The notes beneath the pieces are model-generated. The model searched no databases and had not been told where the DNA came from. It worked only from the letters and a program-made list of their open reading frames with translations. From Paenibacillus sp. OK003 (GTDB lineage: Bacteria; Bacillota; Bacilli; Paenibacillales; Paenibacillaceae): DNA of 64,000 bases. Shown here piece by piece: positions 43,747-52,625 of this stretch (its first letter is position 1; each line of letters starts with the position of its first letter). The stretch covers positions 92,141-156,140 of the forward strand of contig NZ_FOBD01000017.1 of assembly GCF_900109515.1 (NCBI RefSeq), read 5' to 3'. The position numbers and the translations under genes were made by a program.

Positions 43747-44376
43747 TTATTTAGTGCCGTATAGACGGTCTCCTGCATCTCCCAGTCCGGGAACGATATA
43801 GCCGTGATCATCCAGACGATCGTCCAGTGCAGCAACGTAGATGTCTACATCCGGATGCGCATCCTGAACAGCTTTTACTCCTTCAGGAGCTGCAACAAGG
43901 TTCATCATTTTAATTTGCGTGCAGCCGCGTTTTTTGAGCACGTCAATAGCAGCAATGGCAGAACCGCCAGTTGCCAGCATCGGGTCGATGACAATCAACT
44001 GACGCTCTGTCACGTCCGTAGGCAGCTTGGTGTAGTATTCAACAGGTTGCAGGGTTTCCGGGTCACGGAACAAACCTACATGTCCAACTTTTGCCGCCGG
44101 CAGCAATTTGACAACACCATCCAGCATCCCAAGGCCCGCACGCAAAATCGGCACCAGCCCAAGCATACGTCCGGAAATGACTTTACCTTGTGTTTCAGCT
44201 ACGGGTGTCTGTACATCAATAGTTTCCAGCTCAACATCTCTTGTAATCTCATAAGCCATCAGTGTAGCCACTTCATCCACCAATTCACGAAAATCTTTCG
44301 TATTCGTACGCATGTCGCGTATAAACGTCAGTTTGTGTTGAATCAAAGGGTGATCACATATTACTAATTTTCCCAT
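43747..44376 (-). CDS. upp: Uracil phosphoribosyltransferase
   Basis: Upp salvages uracil to UMP using PRPP. The 209-residue product has the family length and motifs: MLGLVPILRAGLGMLDGVV, the PRPP loop VIDPMLATGGSAIAAID, LVAAPEGVKAV and the uracil-binding C-terminal YIVPGLGDAGDRLYGTK. GGAGGGAC precedes the ATG. It lies between glyA and mnaA in the same orientation, as in B. subtilis. Confidence 0.98.
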   Translation of the reverse strand: MGKLVICDHPLIQHKLTFIRDMRTNTKDFRELVDEVATLMAYEITRDVELETIDVQTPVAETQGKVISGRMLGLVPILRAGLGMLDGVVKLLPAAKVGHVGLFRDPETLQPVEYYTKLPTDVTERQLIVIDPMLATGGSAIAAIDVLKKRGCTQIKMMNLVAAPEGVKAVQDAHPDVDIYVAALDDRLDDHGYIVPGLGDAGDRLYGTK

Positions 44377-44461
44377 CTAATTTGTCCCTCCGGTATGTTC
44401 TTCATGTTCAGCATTACCAAATATGCCTAATCATCATTCATAGGCCCGATAAATCCTGTAT

Positions 44462-44467
44462 ATTATA
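44462..44467 (-). promoter_or_regulatory. Extended -10 promoter element of upp
   Basis: TATAAT preceded by TGA (extended -10) on the minus strand, about 85 bases before the upp ATG; no good -35 box is seen. Confidence 0.45.
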
Positions 44468-44537
44468 TCATCACCTACACCGAATTACACCATCAAAGGG
44501 CACTTAATCATTACAGAAAACCGAATCCTATAAAAAT

Positions 44538-44566
44538 AGGACCGGAAAAATGAGTCTTCCGGTCCT
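44538..44566. terminator. Bidirectional terminator between glyA and upp
   Basis: AGGACCGGAA and TTCCGGTCCT pair around a nine-base loop, with T runs on both strands. It should end the glyA transcript. Confidence 0.8.
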
Positions 44567-44624
44567 TTTTGCTCTCGCTGTTATGTCAGTTGAATGTTAA
44601 AAAATGTGTTAATACTTATGAAGC

Positions 44625-44790
44625 TCCGCAAACCGAATGACCTTCTGATCGCTGTTATCCCCAGAATTCTTTTGATCCATTAATAAATGGTGGAATTCCG
44701 GTGATAGCATATGCTTCCGAAGCAGCTTTCTTTCAGAAAGCTTTCAGGCGAGCGCTACGCTTCTTCAGGTTCTTTCGGTTTGCTCCGTCT
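44625..44790 (+). repeat. Dispersed nested-hairpin repeat, copy 4 (with internal insert)
   Basis: GATCGCTGTTATCCCCAGAA is present, and GGAATTCCGGTGATA pairs back. Outer arms GCAAACCGAA/TTCGGTTTGC close the structure. About 40 extra bases with an AAGCAGCTTTC/GAAAGCTTTC pair interrupt the right arm before GCGAGCGCTACGCTTCTTC. Confidence 0.65.
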
Positions 44791-44840
44791 GCATGTTTAC
44801 ATGAAGAACATCTCAAACACAAACACCATGAGCAAGTTTT

Positions 44841-46088
44841 TTAGTATTTAAGATCTGTGTACAGTGGGAATTGGTCCGTAAGTGCCGTTACTTCAGCACG
44901 GGCTTCGTCCAATTTAGCTGTATCTTTAGGGTTTTTCAATGTTTTGGCAATGATCTTACCAATAGCTACCATCGCTTCTTCGTTCATACCACGGGAAGTA
45001 GCTGCAGGTGTACCGATACGGATACCGCTCGTTACAAACGGGCTAGTTGGGTCAAACGGAATTGCATTTTTGTTCACGGTAATACCGATGGAATCAAGTA
45101 CATGCTCGGCTTCTTTACCTGTGATATTCACGCTGCGTGTGTCGATCAGCATCAAGTGGTTGTCTGTACCGCCGGATACGATGTTCAATCCTTCAGCAAT
45201 CAGCGTTTCAGCCAATACTTGTGCATTTTTTACCACGTTTTGTGCATACGTTTTGAACGAAGGTTGCAGTGCTTCACCGAATGCTACCGCTTTGGAAGCA
45301 ATCACGTGCATCAGAGGTCCACCTTGGGAACCAGGGAATACCGCTTTATCAATCGCTGCTGCCCAAGCTTTGCGGCACAAAATCATACCACCACGAGGTC
45401 CACGCAGCGTTTTGTGAGTTGTTGTCGTTACGAAATGCGCATGTGGAACCGGGCTTGGATGCAAGCCTGCAGCTACCAGTCCTGCAATGTGAGCCATATC
45501 CACCATGAACAAAGCACCTACATCATTAGCGATGGAAGCAAGCTTTTCAAAATCAATGATACGCGGATATGCACTTGCACCTGCAACGATCATACGAGGG
45601 CGATGTTTAAATGCCGCTTTGCGCACTTCATCATAATCAATCAGGAATGTATCTTCTTGTACACCGTAAGCCACGAAATTGTACAACAATCCGGAAGCGT
45701 TAACCGGGCTACCATGTGTGAGGTGTCCGCCATGCGCCAGGTTCATACCCAGAACGGTATCACCTGGTTTCAGAGCCGCAAGGTATACTGCCATGTTCGC
45801 TTGTGCACCGGAGTGAGGTTGCACATTCACATGTTCTGCTCCAAACAATTCTTTGGCACGATCACGCGCGATATCTTCAACGATATCCACATGCTCACAA
45901 CCACCGTAGTAACGTTTGCCTGGATATCCTTCAGCGTACTTGTTGGTAAGTACAGATCCCAATGCCTCGATAACCGCTTCGCTTACGATGTTCTCAGACG
46001 CGATCAGCTCAATGTTGTTTTGTTGACGTTTCAGTTCAAGATTCATCGCTTCCAGTACTGCCGGGTCATTCTTACGCAATTGTTCCAT
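44841..46088 (-). CDS. glyA: Serine hydroxymethyltransferase
   Basis: GlyA converts serine and tetrahydrofolate to glycine and methylene-tetrahydrofolate using pyridoxal phosphate. The 415-residue product has the expected IELIASENIVSEAV, YGGCEHVDIVEDIA, MVDMAHIAGLVAAGLHPSP and the PLP-lysine loop VTTTTHKTLRGPRGGMIL. GGGAGG precedes the ATG. The 5' neighbour is a repeat element, so it is probably transcribed on its own. Confidence 0.98.
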   Translation of the reverse strand: MEQLRKNDPAVLEAMNLELKRQQNNIELIASENIVSEAVIEALGSVLTNKYAEGYPGKRYYGGCEHVDIVEDIARDRAKELFGAEHVNVQPHSGAQANMAVYLAALKPGDTVLGMNLAHGGHLTHGSPVNASGLLYNFVAYGVQEDTFLIDYDEVRKAAFKHRPRMIVAGASAYPRIIDFEKLASIANDVGALFMVDMAHIAGLVAAGLHPSPVPHAHFVTTTTHKTLRGPRGGMILCRKAWAAAIDKAVFPGSQGGPLMHVIASKAVAFGEALQPSFKTYAQNVVKNAQVLAETLIAEGLNIVSGGTDNHLMLIDTRSVNITGKEAEHVLDSIGITVNKNAIPFDPTSPFVTSGIRIGTPAATSRGMNEEAMVAIGKIIAKTLKNPKDTAKLDEARAEVTALTDQFPLYTDLKY

Positions 46089-46138
46089 GATTAAATTCCT
46101 CCCAGTTATAAGTGAAGTTATAAAGCGAAACTACAGTG

Positions 46139-46290
46139 GTTACACTCCTGACTTCGATTGCATCACCATCTTCCGATCGCTGTTATCCCCAGATTTTTCT
46201 GAACTCCCTTATAATAAGGGGGAAATCCGGGGATAAAGGCGAACGCTTTGCTTCTTCAGATTGGTGTTGCACTCTCCGTTTTCGTGTAAA
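46139..46290 (+). repeat. Dispersed nested-hairpin repeat, copy 5
   Basis: CGATCGCTGTTATCCCCAGA pairs with TCCGGGGATAA, followed by AAAGGCGAACGCTTTGCTTC. Outer ATCACCATCT and AGATTGGTGT also pair, and CCCTTAT/ATAAGGG caps the structure. It lies immediately upstream of glyA. Confidence 0.75.
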
Positions 46291-46321
46291 GTCTAATTTG
46301 GCTTTAAATAGGTTGAAGATA

Positions 46322-46915
46322 TCAGTCACAAAATGTCGAATCTGGTTGCTCTTCCATACGATACACTGCGCGCTCGCCGCCTATCAACTTCGGACGGGTC
46401 AATGCTGTCGTTACACGGGCATCACCGATGTAGCGGAGTGCTGTTCTGAAAGGTACTGCCACATGCCGCAAATGCATGCCAATCATCGTCTCCCCAATAT
46501 CCAGTCCCGCATGGGCCTGCACATGTTCAGCCAGGCATGGATCGGTCAGCGAGCGATACGCTGCGGCTGCCATGGAACCGCCTGCTTTGGGCACAGGTAC
46601 TGCACCCACTTCAGTCAATCCAAGACGTGTAAGCAGTGAACGCTCCATAACCAGTGCACGGTTCAGGTGCTCACAGCATTGGAATACAACATCAAAACCG
46701 AACTCCTGCTGCACCTCGCGTATACCCGCAAGAAGCTGCTGCGCTACTTCAACCGCACCGCTTGTACCAATCCGTTTGCCTGCAACTTCACTTGTACTTG
46801 TACCGATTACAACGATCTGTCCAGGTCCAAGCTGTCCGGCAAGCGCCAGTTCACGCAGAATGGATGCAGTCTGTTCATGCAATCCGGGTTGTTCCGAATC
46901 TAACTCAATAGTCAT
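46322..46915 (-). CDS. YwlG-like protein (TIGR01440 family)
   Basis: The 197-residue product matches the TIGR01440 family, called YwlG in B. subtilis and located in the same neighbourhood (glyA-ywlG-ywlE). Visible conserved segments are VVIGTSTSEVAGKRIGTSGA, QCCEHLNRALVMER, AVPVPKAGGSMAAAAYRSL and ETMIGMHLRHVAVP. It is a soluble protein with no membrane segment, and its function is unknown. The ATG at 46915 follows GGGAGG; the earlier in-frame start is less likely. Confidence 0.88.
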   Translation of the reverse strand: MTIELDSEQPGLHEQTASILRELALAGQLGPGQIVVIGTSTSEVAGKRIGTSGAVEVAQQLLAGIREVQQEFGFDVVFQCCEHLNRALVMERSLLTRLGLTEVGAVPVPKAGGSMAAAAYRSLTDPCLAEHVQAHAGLDIGETMIGMHLRHVAVPFRTALRYIGDARVTTALTRPKLIGGERAVYRMEEQPDSTFCD

Positions 46916-47252
46916 CCTATCGCCTCCCGATAAAATCATGCCCGGCTTCCTCTTGGCTGCCCTTAGTATTCTTGCATGGCATTTCAGGTACTATTATAGC
47001 GAATAATCAGATGAAAGACGAAAAAAAGAGCAGTCTGCGGGTAACGCAGAATTGCTCTTTTGCCCAGGCGACCGGCCGTTTGTTCCGGTGCTCCATCGTG
47101 GTTATGCCCACTTCGTCGCCAGTTACACCGGATCCCTGTTTTCCCATTCATCATAAAACAACCTGCGTTTAAAATCAACGGGTAATTTACATCCCGTGTA
47201 CGTTTTTTATATGGAAATCCATCGGTACCTGGGAATGATTAAACGAATCCAA
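46916..47252. other. Gap between ywlE and the ywlG-like gene
   Basis: This stretch holds one terminator hairpin at 47026-47059 (AAGAGCA/TGCTCTT and CTGCG/CGCAG arms, T run on the minus strand) that could end the ywlE transcript. No gene is seen in the rest. Confidence 0.6.
47026..47059 (-). terminator. Terminator after ywlE
   Basis: AAGAGCA and TGCTCTT arms with an inner CTGCG/CGCAG stem; a seven-base T run follows on the minus strand, about 190 bases past the ywlE stop. Confidence 0.65.
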
Positions 47253-47825
47253 TTAATCCAGCTTGTCCAAAAGTCTGTCGAGCGCGGTCCGAATCTCTGC
47301 CGCAGCGATATTGTAATCGTCGCGACTGCCGCCAAACGGGTCCGAAATATCAAAGCTCGGAATGCGTTGTCTGATCTCAATCGCCCGCTCACGTTCAGAT
47401 GCCAAAATCTCCTGACCTAGCGCACGTTTCATTTCCAATGTCGCAAACAGGCTGTCCAGTTCCTGAAGATCGTTCAGAACTTGCTCCTCATTTTCCACAT
47501 ACTCTTTCAAGGTATACGTCTTGTGTACCGAGTCAGGAAAAACCTGCATGACATGCTGTTTATGACTGCGTGTCAACGTGAGAATCAGGTCGGCCCAGCC
47601 GACTAGGTTGGAGCTAAGAAGCGTCGAATGAGGGGGTCCCTCCACGTTGTGATCCCTTAATACGGCCTCCGCATGACGGGAAATCGGCATGCCCGTCGTT
47701 GCGGCTACACCTGCGGAACGAACGTCCACTTGAATGCCCCGCTCAGACGCCAGTTTACGTAAAAGTCCCTCCGCCATGGGGCTGCGACATGTATTCCCTG
47801 TACATACAAACAAAATATGTTTCAT
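47253..47825 (-). CDS. ywlE: Protein-arginine phosphatase of the low-molecular-weight PTP family
   Basis: YwlE removes phosphate from arginine residues marked by McsB kinase, affecting stress regulation and ClpCP-dependent degradation. The 190-residue product has the P-loop HILFVCTGNTCRSPMAEG, with the nucleophilic Cys at residue 8 and the Thr that is linked to phospho-arginine specificity in B. subtilis YwlE, and the general-acid loop SFDISDPFGGSRDDY. The ATG at 47825 follows GGGAGGC. Length is somewhat above the usual 150. Confidence 0.93.
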   Translation of the reverse strand: MKHILFVCTGNTCRSPMAEGLLRKLASERGIQVDVRSAGVAATTGMPISRHAEAVLRDHNVEGPPHSTLLSSNLVGWADLILTLTRSHKQHVMQVFPDSVHKTYTLKEYVENEEQVLNDLQELDSLFATLEMKRALGQEILASERERAIEIRQRIPSFDISDPFGGSRDDYNIAAAEIRTALDRLLDKLD

Positions 47826-47949
47826 TGTGGTTAGCCTCCCCATTTTGCAAATGTTGTCGAATCATGTTTGAAACTGAATCTGAACCAATGAAACTCATAA
47901 CTATATATTGAAGACTGCACTAGGCTGTAATCATGATTAACGGTGTATT

Positions 47950-48516
47950 TTAAAATATAAACAAAAGTCCAAAAGCGAGCAAGATCGCTCCGCCGACCGC
48001 TTCCCCGTAATCCCCCATGTTTTGACTCACACGCCGTCCCAACAGCAGACCCATAACAGACATTGCTCCACCGCAGACACCGAAAGCGAGCACCGTTAAC
48101 ACCAAATCACTGCTGAACATGCCGAGCGAGACCCCAACGGAAAACGAATCCACGCTGACACTCAGTGAGAACAGAATCACACCGAGCAGAGATCGATGAT
48201 CTACCAGTTTGGTATCTCCCTCCCTGAAAGCGTTCAAGATCATATGGGCGCCGAGCAGAACCAGCAGGCCACCAGCGGCATACGTCGTAATATCACCGAG
48301 CAGCGAGCTGACGTATTTGCCCGTATACATGCCGATGAGCGGCATGATGATGTGAAACAGGGCCGTTACGGTACTGATCCGCAATATGTCTCTTAGACGA
48401 ATGCCCTTCATGCCAATCCCGATGCCAAGTGAGAACGCGTCGAGTCCGAGAGCGACGGCCATAATCAAAATGGTTACCAACTGCCCTACATGGGCAGACA
48501 CATCCCACATCCCCAT
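47950..48516 (-). CDS. mntP: Manganese efflux pump MntP
   Basis: MntP exports Mn(II). The 188-residue product has six membrane helices arranged as two repeats, each with an acidic motif: VALGLDAFSLGIGIGMKGIR in the first half and SVSVDSFSVGVSLGMFSS in the second. In B. subtilis the equivalent, ywlD, lies between ywlC and ywlE. Here two accessory genes (48659-50090) separate it from ywlC/tsaC. Confidence 0.93.
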   Translation of the reverse strand: MGMWDVSAHVGQLVTILIMAVALGLDAFSLGIGIGMKGIRLRDILRISTVTALFHIIMPLIGMYTGKYVSSLLGDITTYAAGGLLVLLGAHMILNAFREGDTKLVDHRSLLGVILFSLSVSVDSFSVGVSLGMFSSDLVLTVLAFGVCGGAMSVMGLLLGRRVSQNMGDYGEAVGGAILLAFGLLFIF

Positions 48517-48658
48517 ACCCCCAAGTCACGTAAAGGTTCTTGTACACCATATGCGGACAAGGACATAAACATGACCTGAGGATTGTCATTAGAGCACGAT
48601 AAAATATATCCCTAATAGTCGATTCAAAAACTGAATTATTAATTGCTAAGATACCTGC

Positions 48659-49171
48659 TTACTCAACCCACTTAATGGCCAGTTCTTCCCTAGGTTCTTC
48701 AAAATCTTCAAAACCCTTAATCTTCTTAATAGGGTTTTGTAGTGTCGACTTCGAAGCTAGATCATTAAAGTTCTCAAAAGCAGCATGATAAGCGTTAATA
48801 TTTTCAAATGAATCTTCCAAATTGTCGCTCATCCAATAAAAATCATTTAAACTTATAGCATTGGTCTTCTTCGCAATTTCCCAAGCATCATACTTGGACA
48901 AACCCAGCGATTCAAGTATTTGATTAGCTCCTTGACGTTCTTTCGGGAAAACACGATCACTTAACCAGAGTTTAATATCTTCATGGCTTGGCTGTTTATC
49001 CCTGTCAATATAGAGTTCACCCGAACGGGTGTGAATGAGTTTATATAGTCCAAAGGGATACCCGGCATCCCCTAATTTTCCTGCCTCAACGGTTGGCGTG
49101 TATTTTTTCCCATCCAATGAAAATTCTCCAATAACAACATTTTTATATCTAAGAAAATAAACCTTGGACAT
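48659..49171 (-). CDS. Small partner of a HipA-like kinase, HipA N-terminal-domain-like
   Basis: The 170-residue product starts 6 bases after AGGAGGT and overlaps the end of the kinase gene by 23 bases. I do not recognise it at family level with certainty. The pattern YFLRYKNVVIGEFSLDGKKY followed by LWLSDRVFPKERQGANQILE and KYDAWEIAKKTNAISLNDFY resembles the order of elements in the HipA N-terminal subdomain (a short beta-strand opening, a 'DNLLPD'-like region, then a helix). That subdomain is absent from the kinase encoded next door, so the pair may be a split HipA. Resemblance is by eye only. Its sequence is AT-rich compared with its neighbours. Confidence 0.6.
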   Translation of the reverse strand: MSKVYFLRYKNVVIGEFSLDGKKYTPTVEAGKLGDAGYPFGLYKLIHTRSGELYIDRDKQPSHEDIKLWLSDRVFPKERQGANQILESLGLSKYDAWEIAKKTNAISLNDFYWMSDNLEDSFENINAYHAAFENFNDLASKSTLQNPIKKIKGFEDFEEPREELAIKWVE

Positions 49172-50090
49172 GTTTATACCTCCTATCGATAAACCGCTTA
49201 ATAAATTCTGCTCTGTCCATTGACATCAATGGAGCATATTTGTCAATCACAGCAATAACCTCTTCAATCGAAATATGAAGATTAATACCCTGAAGGCTAT
49301 CTTTATCCACTAAATCCAAAGCTCCACTCAAATTGGTAAAGGGCTTACCTATTGAAAATCCCAAAATTTCTTGACCATCGTTAACAATATCAGAGCTACT
49401 AAACTCCGAACAGAAAGCAAGACCATGATCAAACAACGGGGCAAAAGGAAATTTACCTGCTTTCCTATCCACTATGAATCCAAAATTTTTCTTATGCCGA
49501 TCTGTGTTATGAATAATGTAATCAAATACAATCATCTGATCTATATTTTTCTTACCACCATCCAACCCTTCTGCCGTTAGTTCTCTATATAACTCTTTTC
49601 CCTTTTTGTCCGTAATCACATCACAGCTAGCAAATTCCTGGTGAGGGAGCTTGAAGGACTGACTAACACTTACCAGAACTTTGTGATGATCCGCCAGAAG
49701 TCTTTCAAAAGAATTCCCCTGATATTGTCCTTTTTGTCTTTCAGATAACTGCTCGACCTCTTCTTCAGAGAGAAACAAATGTATATCTACAATCCAAAGT
49801 TTATAATGAACCACATTAAAACCTAATAATTCACCTATTTCACACGCTATCTTTTCTGATATAGGTTGATCTATAGAGAAGAAAGCGCCTCTGCTGTATC
49901 CCGATTTTACGTACAGAAGCCCTGATTTATCATGATGTATATTAAATTTTCTTAGTACGCCTAATGAAGACGGTGTTGAGGCTTGTATTTGTGTCGTCCT
50001 GGACTGCGGTATAGTAACATCAGCAATATGAAAATCGTCTAGCATGTATTCCCCATATTCTTTTATCCCCGAGCTCACTATAGAATCCAC
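49149..50090 (-). CDS. HipA-like Ser/Thr kinase (HipT-like, lacking the N-terminal domain)
   Basis: This 313-residue protein has the HipA-C kinase signatures: a catalytic loop at about residues 194-202 (YIIHNTDRHKKNFGFIV, HxxNxDRHxxN pattern), a metal-binding loop at about 218-223 (FAPLFDHGLAF), and a candidate nucleotide-binding lysine at about residue 62 (YVKSGYSRG). There is no HipB-type repressor next to it. It starts at GTG after AAGGGGGAT. HipA kinases phosphorylate aminoacyl-tRNA synthetases and slow growth; whether this one does is unknown. It lies in a low-GC insertion between mntP and tsaC, genes adjacent in B. subtilis. Confidence 0.75.
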   Translation of the reverse strand: MDSIVSSGIKEYGEYMLDDFHIADVTIPQSRTTQIQASTPSSLGVLRKFNIHHDKSGLLYVKSGYSRGAFFSIDQPISEKIACEIGELLGFNVVHYKLWIVDIHLFLSEEEVEQLSERQKGQYQGNSFERLLADHHKVLVSVSQSFKLPHQEFASCDVITDKKGKELYRELTAEGLDGGKKNIDQMIVFDYIIHNTDRHKKNFGFIVDRKAGKFPFAPLFDHGLAFCSEFSSSDIVNDGQEILGFSIGKPFTNLSGALDLVDKDSLQGINLHISIEEVIAVIDKYAPLMSMDRAEFIKRFIDRRYKHVQGLFS

Positions 50091-50222
50091 ACAAATCCCC
50101 CTTCACCTTTGGATTACGAATGCGTAGAACAGTCCTTTCCAAACCTTCATAAGGGAAAAGAGTGACTACGTTTTATAAATGAGAAGCAATCCCTAGGTTA
50201 GGAATCAGTGTTATTGGTTTAG

Positions 50223-51410
50223 TCAACCGACCTGAATGAGTCGGTGACCTGCCGCCTTGAGCAGCCGGTTCATGACGGCTGCTCCCAGCCCTTCGCGCGA
50301 GCAGGCTTCAGCCACAATATATGTGGCGCCCTGCTCATCGCAGCTGCGCAGCGCGGCGTACAGCCGGCGCGCTGCTTCCTCCAGCTCGCTGGCTTCGCCC
50401 AGTGAGAACACGGCATCGGCGCGGTACTGCTCCGCGTGCTCGGCGAACGCCAGCACTGCGGTGCACTCCCCGCGCTGCGCCGCCTCTGCGAGGGCGGCGC
50501 TGATCCAGGCCGCCACCGCTGCGGGCGGCCCCTCCACCACGCACAGCGCACCTGCGGGCGCGTAGTGCGTGTACTTCATGCCCGGCGAGCGCGGCGCCGG
50601 GCTGTCATCGCCACCGGGCCCCTCGGCGAGCAGCGCCGGGTCCGTGGCGACACGGGCGGCAACGGCGGACAGCTGTTCCGCCGTAATGCCGCCAGGGCGC
50701 AGGATGGTGACGGTACCGTCGTCACCGACCTGCACCACCGTGGACTCGACGCCCACCCCGGTGGGGCCGCCGTCCACGATGCCGCCGATGCGGCCTGCCA
50801 GATCCTCGCGCACATGTGCTGCGAGGGTCGGGCTTGGCCGCCCGGAGCGGTTGGCGCTCGGCGCGGCGACCGGGCATTCCGCCGCCGCGATCAACTGCAA
50901 GGCCACCGGATGATCCGGCATCCGCACGGCCACCGTGTCCAAGCCGGCGGTTACCCGCGGGGATACCGCCCCTGGCCTAACCGGCAGCACAAGCGTAAGC
51001 GGCCCCGGCCAGAAGGCCGTCATCAGCGCCTCCGCTGTGACATTCACTTCCGTCACCAGCGAATCCAACTGGTCACGCTGTGCAATATGGACAATCAACG
51101 GATTGTCCGAAGGCCTACCTTTGGCTGCAAATACAGCTTCCACCGCAGCTGTACTGCGAGCGTCTGCGCCCAAACCGTAAACCGTCTCGGTTGGGAATGC
51201 CACGGTCTGTCCTTGACGAAGACAGGCTGCGGCATCCTGTAAGTCAGAAAGAGCCTGTTTATACGCACTCCCTTTCGCCACGTCATTCTTGTTCTCATTG
51301 GTTACCAGTACATTGACATCCCACATGCTTGTATCCATTTTCTCTGTACGTTCATCGTTCTCCATGCCTCTCATGGAAGACTGATGCAATTGCTCGTTCT
51401 CTCTTGTCAT
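50223..51410 (-). CDS. tsaC: L-threonylcarbamoyladenylate synthase (Sua5/YwlC type)
   Basis: This enzyme makes threonylcarbamoyl-AMP for the universal t6A37 tRNA modification. The YrdC domain (about residues 55-240) has VAFPTETVYGLGADARSTAA, VFAAKGRPSDNPLIVHI, FWPGPLTLVLPV and CPVAAPSANRSGRPSPT, and GGPTGVGVESTVVQ. A C-terminal Sua5 domain begins near SPGMKYTHYAPAGAL. The product is 395 residues, longer than B. subtilis YwlC, because of about 50 extra N-terminal residues; the true start may be a later Met (DTSMWDV region), as no strong ribosome site precedes 51410. The 3' two thirds are much more GC-rich than the neighbours. Confidence 0.92.
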   Translation of the reverse strand: MTRENEQLHQSSMRGMENDERTEKMDTSMWDVNVLVTNENKNDVAKGSAYKQALSDLQDAAACLRQGQTVAFPTETVYGLGADARSTAAVEAVFAAKGRPSDNPLIVHIAQRDQLDSLVTEVNVTAEALMTAFWPGPLTLVLPVRPGAVSPRVTAGLDTVAVRMPDHPVALQLIAAAECPVAAPSANRSGRPSPTLAAHVREDLAGRIGGIVDGGPTGVGVESTVVQVGDDGTVTILRPGGITAEQLSAVAARVATDPALLAEGPGGDDSPAPRSPGMKYTHYAPAGALCVVEGPPAAVAAWISAALAEAAQRGECTAVLAFAEHAEQYRADAVFSLGEASELEEAARRLYAALRSCDEQGATYIVAEACSREGLGAAVMNRLLKAAGHRLIQVG

Positions 51411-51590
51411 ATATCCATCATTCCTAAACTTCAGTAGGGTAGTTAATGCAAGACATCCCGCTTCCGCGATGCCTTCTTCGCTTATGTTTTCTGATTCCTA
51501 TAATTATAACATATCTGCTCTGTCCAAGGATGCGGTCTGAATCTTCCCAGCGATTAACATCACGAGGTCTTTGACACAGCCCCGTAATAA

Positions 51591-51622
51591 AACAAAAGGG
51601 CACTCCCTTGAATCGAAGTCCC
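51591..51622 (-). terminator. Weak terminator after spoIIR
   Basis: AAGGG/CCCTT arms with an interrupted inner stem, followed by TTGTTTT on the minus strand; about 40 bases past the spoIIR stop. Confidence 0.45.
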
Positions 51623-51659
51623 CTTGATAAAGCTTATATCCAGCAGCGTGTTAATTCAG

Positions 51660-52325
51660 CTATGCAAACAATCCCGTCACCCAATCCCACAATTTGACCG
51701 CCATATCCCACAGGAAGAAACGCGCCTCCGGTGTAGCCGCCTGCACAGATGCTTGAGCATCCCCAGGCTCTGCGGCAAATGCAGATGCTGTTGCTGTTGA
51801 AGGTTTCGCCAATGCATCCCCTGTGCCTGCATCTATGAAGCACAATGGTGGAAACAACACACACCACCAGTTCTGACCTTCACCTTTTCCCAATGTTATC
51901 CGCACTGCTTCGTAATCTCCAGCAGGATATACGGTACCGCCATACAATTTGGTTGGAAACGGAACCACTCCAAGTTCCACCTGATACGAATAGGTTAAGC
52001 CACGATTGGCAAGCTCTTTCCCCACACGATCCTCAATTTCAGATAAATGCTGACGGATGACCCCACGCGCTTCTTCCAGACTTTGCGGATTCTCCAGTTC
52101 GGTTACCCACCCATTCATTTGGGCAACGACGGCGTCACGAATCTCTCGTTTGACGAGCTGATCTCCCGCTGCATCCGAGTTTGCGAGAATACGCAAGCGA
52201 ATGGATTGTTCCGGAATCGCTGTGGCCGCCACAGCTGCATCCGTTTTCTGACCTTCCCACATCATAATAATCATCATAAGACATACAATGATAAGTCCAA
52301 TTTGTTTCACGATTCTTCTGCTCAT
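51660..52325 (-). CDS. spoIIR: Stage II sporulation protein R
   Basis: SpoIIR is a forespore-secreted signal that triggers processing of pro-sigma-E in the mother cell. The frame opens at 52355, but the ATG at 52325 follows GAGGGGGAG, giving 221 residues. It has an N-terminal signal or anchor (IGLIIVCLMMIIMMW), the conserved IRLRILANSDAAGDQLVKRE and the C-terminal GGTVYPAGDYEAVRITLGKG and NWWCVLFPPLCFIDA. In B. subtilis spoIIR lies close to ywlC and prfA, as here. Confidence 0.95.
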   Translation of the reverse strand: MSRRIVKQIGLIIVCLMMIIMMWEGQKTDAAVAATAIPEQSIRLRILANSDAAGDQLVKREIRDAVVAQMNGWVTELENPQSLEEARGVIRQHLSEIEDRVGKELANRGLTYSYQVELGVVPFPTKLYGGTVYPAGDYEAVRITLGKGEGQNWWCVLFPPLCFIDAGTGDALAKPSTATASAFAAEPGDAQASVQAATPEARFFLWDMAVKLWDWVTGLFA

Positions 52326-52625
52326 TCCGTTCTCCCCCTCGGCTCCCGTGATCATGATCCCTGTAACTCTCTCATGTCTATCAGTATGCCCGGAAGAGAC
52401 GGAAGTAAACCTGCTAGATTACAAATCTACTAAAACTTTAATAGGCGGGTTAGACTTGAAACGAAAGGAGGGTTAGCTCGCTTTATATCTGACGAAAATC
52501 AAAGAAGCACCTGCCCATGAAACACTTGTCGGCTGGCACTTCCTTGAACAATCTAAAATTCTAATCTACCTCTGAATGGGAAGATGCATGTCCATGGCAG
52601 AGATGAATCATAGCAAATTTCAGAA
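52326..52625. other. Gap upstream of spoIIR
   Basis: These 300 bases hold no gene I can support and no clear terminator for the rodA-like gene. A sigma-F promoter for spoIIR was looked for; only a partial GCATA-type -35 is present. Confidence 0.4.
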
